Shown: positions 15,512 to 21,165 of the stretch, one piece after another
How positions within the stretch are numbered: the first letter of the stretch is position 1
Layout of the letters: every line of letters begins with the position of its first letter
Virus record (IMG/VR): IMGVR_UViG_3300023118_000010
Span: 1-48,484 of that record
Source: a virus
Length of the DNA: 48,484 nucleotides
Reading direction: 5' to 3' (one strand)
The notes under the pieces: model-generated
Database searches by the model: none
What the model was told of the DNA's origin: nothing
Seen by the model: only the letters and a program-made list of their open reading frames with translations
Made by a program: the position numbers and the translations under genes

Positions 15512-16131
15512 TGTCTAGCCCGGAAGAAATCGAACGGGAAGCTCTCGCTCGCGCATATGACCCAGACGCATTCGAGCCGCACCCCGCCGAGCAGCGGCGC
15601 GCCTTTGCCGCTATCCAGTGGGCAGCGCGACGGAAGCTGGCGACAGATGCCGCTGAGCGAGCCTGGAATCACGGCTACCGTCGCCTGTCCGAGTCCGGAT
15701 GTGTAGACCTCGACGCGATCCGAGCGCGAGCGGAAGCTGCAACGCCGGGGCCGTGGAACGCGACCGGTTCATCGCATGACGATGACGGGCTGGTAACGCT
15801 GTTCAGCGATGACGTCGACGCAGACGACCCAGTTGCAATCGTCGCGCCATCCGATGCCGAGTTCATCGCTCACGCGCGCGTCGACATCTCGGCTCTGCTC
15901 GCTGAGGTTGAGCGGTTGCGCCTGTCCGAGTCCGAGATACGCCGCGAACCCATCAGTGATGCCGAAGTGGATGCCGTCGCGTACGTAATGTTCGAGCCGG
16001 CAGGTGGGGTAGGCGACTACACATGGGCCGAAATGGTCCGCGAGGACCCGACCCGTGCTGATATTTGGCGCACAGACGCGCGAGCTGCTCTCGAAGCTGC
16101 TCGAGCCGCGAAGGAGGCCGACCGTGGCTGA
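15511..16131 (+). CDS. Ead/Ea22-like protein with shared C-terminal module
   Basis: Residues 68-130 contain the Ea22/Ead pattern (DLDAIRARAEAATPGPWNA ... DAEFIAHARVDISALLAEVERL), a module spread among tailed phages and of unknown function. Residues 147-206 repeat the C-terminal module of the protein at 13192 (EVDAVAYVMFEP, GDYTWAEM, WRTDA). The N-terminal 65 residues are helical. So it is a three-part mosaic. It overlaps the next gene by GTG. Confidence 0.6.
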   Translation: MSSPEEIEREALARAYDPDAFEPHPAEQRRAFAAIQWAARRKLATDAAERAWNHGYRRLSESGCVDLDAIRARAEAATPGPWNATGSSHDDDGLVTLFSDDVDADDPVAIVAPSDAEFIAHARVDISALLAEVERLRLSESEIRREPISDAEVDAVAYVMFEPAGGVGDYTWAEMVREDPTRADIWRTDARAALEAARAAKEADRG

Positions 16132-16333
16132 CGAATACACGCCCAGCGAAGCCGAGGTCACAATTTTGACCGAACGAAGGGTCGTCGACGTGACCCCCGG
16201 CCTTTTCGTGGGCAGCAACGACCGGGTCGAGTTCGACGTCTGCGTCACCTGCGGCTCGGTCGTCTTCGATGTCGTGCTGCACGACGCGTGGCACCGCACC
16301 CAGTTCACCCCTTCACCCGAGAAGCCACAGTGA
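16124..16333 (+). CDS. Small protein with CVTC pair, 69 aa
   Basis: The GTG start is preceded by GGAGG (GAAGGAGGCC). The product is a small beta-rich domain with a CVTCG pair. Its 3' end includes the first of three near-identical TTCACCCCTTCACCC repeats. Not recognised. Confidence 0.45.
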   Translation: MADEYTPSEAEVTILTERRVVDVTPGLFVGSNDRVEFDVCVTCGSVVFDVVLHDAWHRTQFTPSPEKPQ

Positions 16334-16450
16334 ACATCGGCGATTGGGTTGGCCTGACCGTCTGTCTCCTCGCGGTGTCAGCGGTAATCGTGGGCTTGAT
16401 TGCGGGATTGAGGATGAAATGACACTCTTCACCCCTTCACCCGAGACGGA
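16304..16450 (+). repeat. Start-associated direct repeats, copies 1 and 2
   Basis: TTCACCCCTTCACCC followed by GAGA occurs at 16304-16324 and 16428-16450. A third, slightly diverged copy lies at 18014-18040. Copies 2 and 3 stand 20-30 bases before ATGAAG starts of unrelated genes (16466 and 18053), and share the following AGACG/GAGA stretch. They look like start-associated repeats that could serve as recombination joints for gene exchange, or as shared leader elements. Confidence 0.5.
16330..16422 (+). CDS. Small membrane peptide, 30 aa
   Basis: GTG start in GTGA overlap with the preceding gene; stop overlaps another possible ATG. The product is one hydrophobic helix (residues 6-26). Short single-helix proteins recur in this operon. 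A 16-codon frame continuing at 16419-16469 is too short to assign. Confidence 0.4.
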   Translation: MNIGDWVGLTVCLLAVSAVIVGLIAGLRMK

Positions 16451-16465
16451 ACAGGAGAACACACG

Positions 16466-17155
16466 ATGAAGTCCGCTGACATCCTCGCCGCGATCCGTGC
16501 TGCCTACCCACGACAGGCCGTCGTGCACGAGGTCGTCATCCACGACCACCTCTGGGATGAGCGCGCCGCCGTCTCGAAGCCGATACGCCGCATCGACGCG
16601 CTGATGTTCGACTCGCTGCAACGAACCGCGATCGAGATCAAGGTGTCGAAGGCGGACCTGAAGCGGGACACCTGGCAGAAGCGAGCACCATGGGCGGCCG
16701 TCACTCACCGATTCGTCTACGTGATGCCGATCGAACTGTTCGAGTCGATCGACAACTGGGGTGCGCTGCACGCAGAGACCGGGTTCGACATCTACGGGTG
16801 CGGGGTCTGGACGGTGGACGATGCCGGCCGCGTGAAGGTCGCACGGAAGGCCGTAATCAACCGTCACCCGGAGCCGCTGCCGCAGCAGGTCATCCAGTCG
16901 CTCGCGTATCGAGCCGCGGGAGTGTCAGAGCAGCTCGCTGCCGCTCCGCCCGAGCCGGTCGAGATCCAGGTCGAGTTGCCGAACCTCACGGACGCCGGCC
17001 ATGTACGCCTCGAAAGCGGTCTTCCCAAGCTCCTGCACGGTGACACCCAACTCCGCAGCGACCTCACCGGCCTCCCGGGCGAGAGCGGCATCCACCTCGA
17101 ACCTGATCACATGCTCGGCCATGACCCGCAGCCTACCCACGGAGGCAACCGATGA
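16466..17155 (+). CDS. MmcB-like PD-(D/E)XK nuclease-fold protein
   Basis: Residues 1-150 match the MmcB/restriction-endonuclease-like pattern: a helix, RRIDALMF (catalytic Asp about residue 45), AIEIKVSKADLKRD (Glu-x-Lys at about 57-59), then a conserved Trp-Lys-Arg region and a strand VYVMPIELF. MmcB-type proteins are linked to DNA repair, and related domains are nucleases. The last 75 residues read poorly as a protein and overlap an open frame on the other strand (16925-17122) that looks more natural. Its ATG follows repeat copy 2 and CAGGAGAAC. Confidence 0.6.
   Translation: MKSADILAAIRAAYPRQAVVHEVVIHDHLWDERAAVSKPIRRIDALMFDSLQRTAIEIKVSKADLKRDTWQKRAPWAAVTHRFVYVMPIELFESIDNWGALHAETGFDIYGCGVWTVDDAGRVKVARKAVINRHPEPLPQQVIQSLAYRAAGVSEQLAAAPPEPVEIQVELPNLTDAGHVRLESGLPKLLHGDTQLRSDLTGLPGESGIHLEPDHMLGHDPQPTHGGNR
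16925..17122 (-). CDS. Possible antisense RHH-like small protein, 65 aa
   Basis: On the minus strand, fully inside the 3' end of the MmcB-like gene, a 65-codon frame starts at ATG 17122 (or GTG 17140). It encodes a typical small helical protein: a strand HVIRFEVD, then AALAREAGEVAAELG, VTVQELGKTAFEAYMAG. This resembles ribbon-helix-helix antitoxins in outline. Codons are as GC-rich as those of the plus frame, so composition does not decide. No promoter or ribosome binding site is obvious. It may be a shadow frame. Confidence 0.3.
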   Translation of the reverse strand: MAEHVIRFEVDAALAREAGEVAAELGVTVQELGKTAFEAYMAGVREVRQLDLDLDRLGRSGSELL

Positions 17156-17655
17156 CCTGGCAGACGCCGCGCATCCTCACCGTCCGCCAGCCATGGGCCT
17201 GGGCAATCATCCACGGCGGCAAAGACGTCGAGAACCGAGTCCGCAACATCGCCGGCAACTACCGAGGCCCAGTCGCCATCCATGCCGGACTGACCTTCGA
17301 CGAACCCGACGGCAACGACTGGGAGCTACGCCGCGCCATCACCACCCAGACCAACGGCTGGCCCGCCGACGACGGAGAAGTCTGGTCGTCCGACAGCATC
17401 GACTCGACCGACGAACGGTTCGCACCCCGCGGCATGATCATCGGCATAGTCGGCCTGGTCGCCGTGCACCTCGGATCACCCGCACTCGGAGCACTCCACT
17501 GCTCACCATGGGCCGAACCCGACCGCTGGCACCTCCAACTCGGCAACCCCCTCGCGCTCGCCGAACCCATCCGATGGCAAGGCGGCCTCGGCCTCCGCAA
17601 ATGCCCGCCCGGCCTGATCCACCTCATCGATGAGCAACTCAAGGAGACCCAGTGA
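17152..17655 (+). CDS. ASCH-domain protein
   Basis: The N-terminus RILTVRQPWAWAIIHGGKDVENR followed by YRGPVAIHAG is the ASCH/PUA-like signature (Q-P-W-A and the G-K-x-x-E-N-R loop). ASCH domains bind RNA or modified nucleotides; some cut RNA or act as hydrolases of modified cytidine. The 167-residue length is that of a single-domain ASCH protein. A role against host defence or in RNA handling is possible but not shown. It is coupled to its neighbours (ATGA and GTGA). Confidence 0.7.
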   Translation: MTWQTPRILTVRQPWAWAIIHGGKDVENRVRNIAGNYRGPVAIHAGLTFDEPDGNDWELRRAITTQTNGWPADDGEVWSSDSIDSTDERFAPRGMIIGIVGLVAVHLGSPALGALHCSPWAEPDRWHLQLGNPLALAEPIRWQGGLGLRKCPPGLIHLIDEQLKETQ

Positions 17656-18056
17656 TCCCCGTCAAGCAGACGATCGCCTTCGATGAGGGATCACAAGTAC
17701 TCGGCAACTGCCTCCAGGCCGCCGTCGCCTCGATCTACGAACTGCCCATCGAAGCCGTCCCACACTTCGTCCAGTTCCAACGCTGGGGCGAAGCGCTGAA
17801 GCTCTACGTCGAAGACCGCGGCGCGCAGTTGCTCCTCTGGACCCGAGACGAGCCGAAAGACCGCCCGCTGCTCGCCTTCGGGAAATCACCGCGCGGAGAC
17901 TTCCGGCACGCCGTGGTCTGGCAGAAGGGGAAAATGATCCATGACCCGCACCCGGATGGCACAGGCCTAGACGGACCCCCAGACGAATACTGGTCGATCG
18001 TGCCGGAGCAAGGTCTCACCCCTTCACCCCAGACGAGACACGAGAGCAGCCGATGA
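17652..18056 (+). CDS. Papain-like (C39-type) peptidase-fold protein
   Basis: The order Cys20 (GNCLQAAVASIYELPIEAVP), His86 (FRHAVVW) and Asp98 (MIHDPHPDG) is that of papain-like C39-type peptidases, and the 134-residue length fits a single domain. Similar short proteins occur widely in phages; the substrate is unknown. GTG start overlaps the ASCH gene. The 3' end includes repeat copy 3 (18014-18040). Confidence 0.6.
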   Translation: MIPVKQTIAFDEGSQVLGNCLQAAVASIYELPIEAVPHFVQFQRWGEALKLYVEDRGAQLLLWTRDEPKDRPLLAFGKSPRGDFRHAVVWQKGKMIHDPHPDGTGLDGPPDEYWSIVPEQGLTPSPQTRHESSR

Positions 18057-18220
18057 AGGTCCGAGAGCTCATCGAGAAGCTGCAGACACTAGACCCCGAA
18101 GCCCCGGTCTTCGTACAGGACTCGAGCTACTGGGACTGCGAGATCACCAATGCAACACCAGCGAAGTGGCGCGACCTCGACGGCCTCAATAGCGAGGGCA
18201 TCGGCGTGAGACTCGACTAG
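18053..18220 (+). CDS. Unknown small protein, 55 aa
   Basis: The ATGAAG start overlaps the upstream stop and follows the third repeat. The N-terminus KVRELIEKLQTLDPEAPVFV is a pattern seen in many small phage proteins: a helix then a strand. Function is unknown. The stop TAG overlaps a GTG start of the next short frame. Confidence 0.5.
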   Translation: MKVRELIEKLQTLDPEAPVFVQDSSYWDCEITNATPAKWRDLDGLNSEGIGVRLD

Positions 18221-18378
18221 TGAATCGCTGCGACCGCACCTGCATCTGCCTCTCATGCTCGGGATACCCCGTTCATCAACCAGCACTTCGAAACGCCACC
18301 ACACCACCCGCGCCTACAGCCCCACGACAGGCACCAGAAACCCCCGGATCAAAACCCACCGCGCTCGCCGAATCCTGA
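18220..18378 (+). CDS. Cys-rich short protein, 52 aa
   Basis: The GTG start shares a base with the upstream stop. Four Cys lie within the first 13 residues (CDRTCICLSC), a probable metal site, followed by a Pro/Thr-rich tail with no fold. A last frame of the early operon or a degraded gene end; coding support is weak. Confidence 0.35.
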   Translation: MNRCDRTCICLSCSGYPVHQPALRNATTPPAPTAPRQAPETPGSKPTALAES

Positions 18379-18506
18379 TGCGCCTCCATGCCGTCCGTGG
18401 CCGCTCTGATGCCGACACGCCGACACGTTCGGATCGCCAATACCGCGATGCAGTGGAAATGCATGGACACTTTGTAACTAGGTTCTGGTGCCGCACACCC
18501 GAACGC

Positions 18507-18530
18507 AGGCCTCGCTTCGGCGGGGCCTTT
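18507..18530 (+). terminator. Terminator of the early operon
   Basis: AGGCCTCGC (18507-18515), a TTCG loop, and GCGGGGCCT (18520-18528) form a 9-bp stem with one T-G pair, followed by TTTCGCGTTT. The stable UUCG tetraloop and partial T tract fit an intrinsic terminator. The same CTTTCGC ending follows the stem at 35978. Confidence 0.75.
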
Positions 18531-18654
18531 CGCGTTTCCGGCCCAATCGTCTTGCGCGCGTGTTCAATCCGCGCCTCGTGTCGCTGAGATCTCGGGTATC
18601 TCAGCGCGCGGTGTTCTCCCGTGCCGAGGTGTCGTGGTGGTCACCAACGGGAGC

Positions 18655-18691
18655 GGGCGAGCACGGCACTCCTCTCGTGTCGTGCTCGCCC
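18655..18691 (+). promoter_or_regulatory. Strong 15-bp stem-loop in the late leader
   Basis: GGGCGAGCACG (18655-18665) pairs perfectly with 18681-18691, and four further pairs (one G-U) extend the stem to a 7-base loop. No T tract follows, so it is not a classic intrinsic terminator. It lies about 25 bases upstream of the first late start codon. It may protect the late mRNA, control translation, bind a regulator, or mark a small RNA end. Confidence 0.5.
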
Positions 18692-18715
18692 ACTTCAAAT
18701 TCTCCGGAGGTCATC

Positions 18716-18970
18716 ATGGCGATCGCGCATATCAATGTCGTCGCAGACCCGCGGCCCGGATCTCGCGGCTACCTCAAGTGGTACTGGACCAAGGGCCCGG
18801 GCCTGGCGAAGTGGCGACTGTCGCCCCACCCATGGACGGCTCTCCGCCGCCACCTGCTCGGCAAAGTCCCAACCCAGTACCTCAACCAGACCGTGTCCGC
18901 ATGGTTCGAGGACGTCTTCGGATATCCGCCTAGCGCGCGAGCTGGCAAGAACCCGATCGGGAAAGGCTGA
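18716..18970 (+). CDS. Unknown small protein before packaging genes, 84 aa
   Basis: A strong ribosome binding site (CTCCGGAGG) precedes the ATG. The protein is basic and aromatic (YLKWYWTKGPGLAKWR, then WTALRRHLLGKV). It is the first gene of the late transcript. Nothing identifies its function. Confidence 0.55.
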   Translation: MAIAHINVVADPRPGSRGYLKWYWTKGPGLAKWRLSPHPWTALRRHLLGKVPTQYLNQTVSAWFEDVFGYPPSARAGKNPIGKG

Positions 18971-18972
18971 CT

Positions 18973-19113
18973 GTGGAGCCGATTGGATACGACGCCCAGG
19001 GCGCGCCGCTCTACCCGCACCAAGTCGATCTGCCCGTTGCGTGCCGTGATAGCGAGCTCGGGGCCTTCGACCTCAATACCGTCCTCGAAGCCGGGAAGGC
19101 ATCCGCACCGTGA
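18973..19113 (+). CDS. Unknown short protein, 46 aa
   Basis: GTG start two bases after the preceding stop; its stop overlaps the next GTG (GTGA). A short polar sequence without motifs. Coupling on both sides is the main support. Confidence 0.4.
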   Translation: MEPIGYDAQGAPLYPHQVDLPVACRDSELGAFDLNTVLEAGKASAP

Positions 19114-19511
19114 CCAACAGTCTCATCCACCCCGAGCACATCAAGGTCGGCACTGTCGAGTACGCGATCAACAGCGATCCAGACGACTGGATCAAGCTCG
19201 AGCACGAGACCCAGACCAAGGGCAACTACGGGTACACCAAGAACCTCAACGCCACGATCTACCTCAACCCTGAGGCGGACCAGCGAGTCGTCGCGCTGAC
19301 GCTCTTCCACGAGCTGCTGCACGCGCTGTGCGAAAGCGTCATGGGCGCCCCCGACTGGCGTCACCTCGGAAAGACCAAGGTCGATCGCGAGGAGCAGGTC
19401 GTCCGCATGTTGGAGGGCCCGCTGCTCTCGGTCCTGACGGACAACCCGGATCTCTTCCGCTTCTTGGTTACGCCCACTGCGGCGGAGCACTCGTGCCGAC
19501 CGGCTGGGTAG
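19110..19511 (+). CDS. HExxH metallopeptidase-like protein
   Basis: The zinc-metallopeptidase motif HELLH is at residues 67-71 (TLFHELLHALCES), with a Glu-rich helix downstream that could supply the third zinc ligand. The 133-residue size is that of minimal gluzincin-like peptidases seen in phages, related in outline to ImmA/IrrE-type proteins. Substrate unknown. It overlaps the HNH endonuclease gene by 19 bases. Confidence 0.65.
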   Translation: MTNSLIHPEHIKVGTVEYAINSDPDDWIKLEHETQTKGNYGYTKNLNATIYLNPEADQRVVALTLFHELLHALCESVMGAPDWRHLGKTKVDREEQVVRMLEGPLLSVLTDNPDLFRFLVTPTAAEHSCRPAG

Positions 19512-19876
19512 GCAGCGATCGGCATAGCCACCTCCCGCCTGGCTGGTCCTCCACGACCGTGCCGAGGATCCTCAAGCGTGACGGGTACAGGTGTCAGCAC
19601 GTCCGCTTCGACACCGAGCGGAAGTGTCTCCGACCTGCTGCGGACGTCGACCACATCGTCTCGAACGCTGATGGCGGGTCGGATGATGACAGCAACCTTC
19701 AGTCCCTGTGCATGTACCACCACCGGCAGAAGACGGGTCGCGAGGGTGGCATCGCTTCGGGCAAAGCCAAGCGAGAGCAGGCACAGGCGAGCAAGCCTGT
19801 GCACCCCGGCCTGGTAGAACCGCTGCCGTACGCCCCCACGCGCAGGCGCCCAGGCGAAGATCCCGCACCCTTCTGA
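19493..19876 (+). CDS. HNH endonuclease
   Basis: The 127-residue protein has a full HNH core: RDGYRCQH with Cys34, a second Cys at 45, DVDHI with His54, SNLQ with Asn68, and SLCMYHHRQK with Cys73 and His77. A basic tail follows. In HK97-like phages an HNH protein encoded beside the terminase takes part in cutting cos DNA during packaging. Its place four genes before the terminase fits that role. GTG start inside the preceding gene. Confidence 0.8.
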   Translation: MPTGWVGSDRHSHLPPGWSSTTVPRILKRDGYRCQHVRFDTERKCLRPAADVDHIVSNADGGSDDDSNLQSLCMYHHRQKTGREGGIASGKAKREQAQASKPVHPGLVEPLPYAPTRRRPGEDPAPF

Positions 19877-19887
19877 GGAGACGCACG

Positions 19888-20220
19888 ATGGCTGAGGTCT
19901 TCGACAGCGTGACCCGCACGGTCGCCATCATGGTCGGTCGCTCCACCGAGATGGATGCCGTGGCCGAACGAGTCGCGGCCACCATGAAGTCCGTGGCCTA
20001 CGGCATCGGCGACCACGAGCTCGGCGACAGCGTCAAGATCCGCAAGGCTGGCGCCGGCAAGGACCGCATCATCGGACCCACCGACCCTCTTGCCGTCCCC
20101 AAGGTGTTCGGCCACGTCGTTCGCAACCGCGGCGACGGCCCAGTCCTCGGCTACGTGCCCGGCAACAAGCTGCTCTACAAGACCCTGGCTCGCCTGCACG
20201 AAGAGCCCTCGCCCGACTAG
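19888..20220 (+). CDS. Unknown protein, 110 aa
   Basis: GAGGAG eight bases before the ATG. The sequence resembles small head-tail proteins in outline (an N-terminal helix, then AATMKSVAYGIGDHELGDSVKIRK and GPVLGYVPGNKLLYKTL), but it lies before the terminase where such proteins are not usual. Not firmly recognised. Confidence 0.5.
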   Translation: MAEVFDSVTRTVAIMVGRSTEMDAVAERVAATMKSVAYGIGDHELGDSVKIRKAGAGKDRIIGPTDPLAVPKVFGHVVRNRGDGPVLGYVPGNKLLYKTLARLHEEPSPD

Positions 20221-20233
20221 GAGACTCACCACC

Positions 20234-20503
20234 ATGGCTACCATCGCCGGCACCCTGAAGGGTCGCCTCGCCGTCACGCTCATCGCGTCGGCCGGAGACT
20301 CTCTCGTCGAGGTCGACCTCGGCACGTTCCGCCAGGACATCGAACTTCCGGTGACCTCGTCGGTTGCCGACTCTGACGGGTCCACGTTCGCTGTCGCCCT
20401 CGGTGTGTCCACGGTGGGGGTGCGCCGCGGCATCGTCGAAGCACTCCGCCACGCGGCGGACGAAATCGAATCCAACACTCCTTCTGTCGCCGCCACCACG
20501 TAG
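20234..20503 (+). CDS. Unknown protein, 89 aa
   Basis: A small beta-rich protein starting MATIAGTLKGRLAVTLIAS and ending in a helix GIVEALRHAADEIE. GGAG lies about 10 bases upstream (in the stop region of the previous gene). No family is recognised. Confidence 0.5.
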   Translation: MATIAGTLKGRLAVTLIASAGDSLVEVDLGTFRQDIELPVTSSVADSDGSTFAVALGVSTVGVRRGIVEALRHAADEIESNTPSVAATT

Positions 20504-20647
20504 GTACCGGGGGGTCCACCCCCACCCCCCACCCCTTCCTAGACCGCTACGCGTTCTGCTGCCCGCGGTGCGCAGGAGTCTGGGGGGAAAAATCACGACC
20601 ACGCCAATGCGCCGATCTGGCCACGGCATCCGTTCCGGAGGTTGACC
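20504..20647 (+). other. Gap with G/C tract and headless zinc-ribbon frame
   Basis: The first 30 bases are homopolymer runs (six G, then blocks of five, six and four C). From about 20536 the frame of the terminase small subunit is open upstream of its ATG and reads DRYAFCCPRCAGVWG, then RQCAD, like a zinc ribbon, but no start codon precedes it. It may be the remnant of a lost zinc-ribbon gene. The G/C tract near the terminase is also a place to look for the cos site. Confidence 0.35.
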
Positions 20648-20689
20648 ATGAAATACGCCGAGTTCCCAATGTTTGTCGAGGTTCGCTGA
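20648..20689 (+). CDS. 13-codon leader peptide coupled to terminase
   Basis: A near-perfect ribosome binding site (CCGGAGG) stands seven bases before an ATG that opens a 13-codon frame (MKYAEFPMFVEVR). Its TGA overlaps the ATG of the terminase small subunit (TGATG), which has no ribosome binding site of its own. This reads as a short leader that delivers ribosomes to the terminase gene. Confidence 0.5.
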   Translation: MKYAEFPMFVEVR

Positions 20690-21165
20690 TGCCCGGCCGC
20701 GGCCCGGCGCCGCAAAGCGAGCACACGCGGGACCGCAACAACGAGCAGATAACAAAGCTCGTTTCTGACGGAAAAACGCGCGGTCGCGCACTGCCTCGCG
20801 GGATCCTCACCGACAAGAACGGTGAAAAGATCCTGTGGCACCCGATGACCGTCAAGTGGTGGAACCACTGGCGGAAGTCTCCACAAGCTGTGCGCATGAT
20901 GACCGAGCCCGACTGGGACTACCTGCTGGACACCGCCCGGATTCACCACGAGTTCTGGACTAGCGGTCGGTGGGAGCTCGCGGCAGAGCTGCGATTGCGT
21001 GCCGCGAAGTTCGGTGCAACGCCCGAAGACCGCTCGCGCCTCCGCGTCGAGATCAGCACCGGCCTGCCGTCGTCTCCGGCGAACTCCGGTCAGCCTGCGG
21101 GCCGCAACAACGTGTCCAACCTCGACGCGCAGCGCCGCCAGCGGGTCATCGGCCAGACCAGCTGA
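20689..21165 (+). CDS. Terminase small subunit
   Basis: The 158-residue protein resembles P27-type small terminases of actinophages: a basic N-terminus, WHPMTVKWWNHWRKSPQA, and a helical core ... DYLLDTARIHHEFWTSGRWELAAELRLRAAKFG, then a polar tail. The small subunit binds the packaging site and recruits the large subunit. It overlaps the large subunit gene (TGATG), the usual order. Confidence 0.8.
   Translation: MPGRGPAPQSEHTRDRNNEQITKLVSDGKTRGRALPRGILTDKNGEKILWHPMTVKWWNHWRKSPQAVRMMTEPDWDYLLDTARIHHEFWTSGRWELAAELRLRAAKFGATPEDRSRLRVEISTGLPSSPANSGQPAGRNNVSNLDAQRRQRVIGQTS

Larger units (their letters stand above)
18379..18715 (+). other. Gap between early and late operons with terminator and hairpins
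   Basis: This 337-base gap holds no convincing gene (one frame, 18378-18587, reads as Arg-rich noise and runs through the terminator). It contains a terminator (18507-18530), a perfect 8-bp stem with 7-base loop at 18583-18605, and a very strong 15-bp stem-loop at 18655-18691. The last lies just before the CTCCGGAGG ribosome binding site of the first late gene. No clear -35/-10 pair was found, though a late promoter is expected here. Confidence 0.6.

Noticed and set aside
16419-16469. 16-codon frame with ATGA overlap
   Set aside because: Too short to assign; it mainly encodes the start-associated repeat before the MmcB-like gene.
18378-18587. Plus-strand 69-codon frame with TGATG start
   Set aside because: It is Arg-rich without a fold and runs through the early terminator hairpin, so it is probably not translated.
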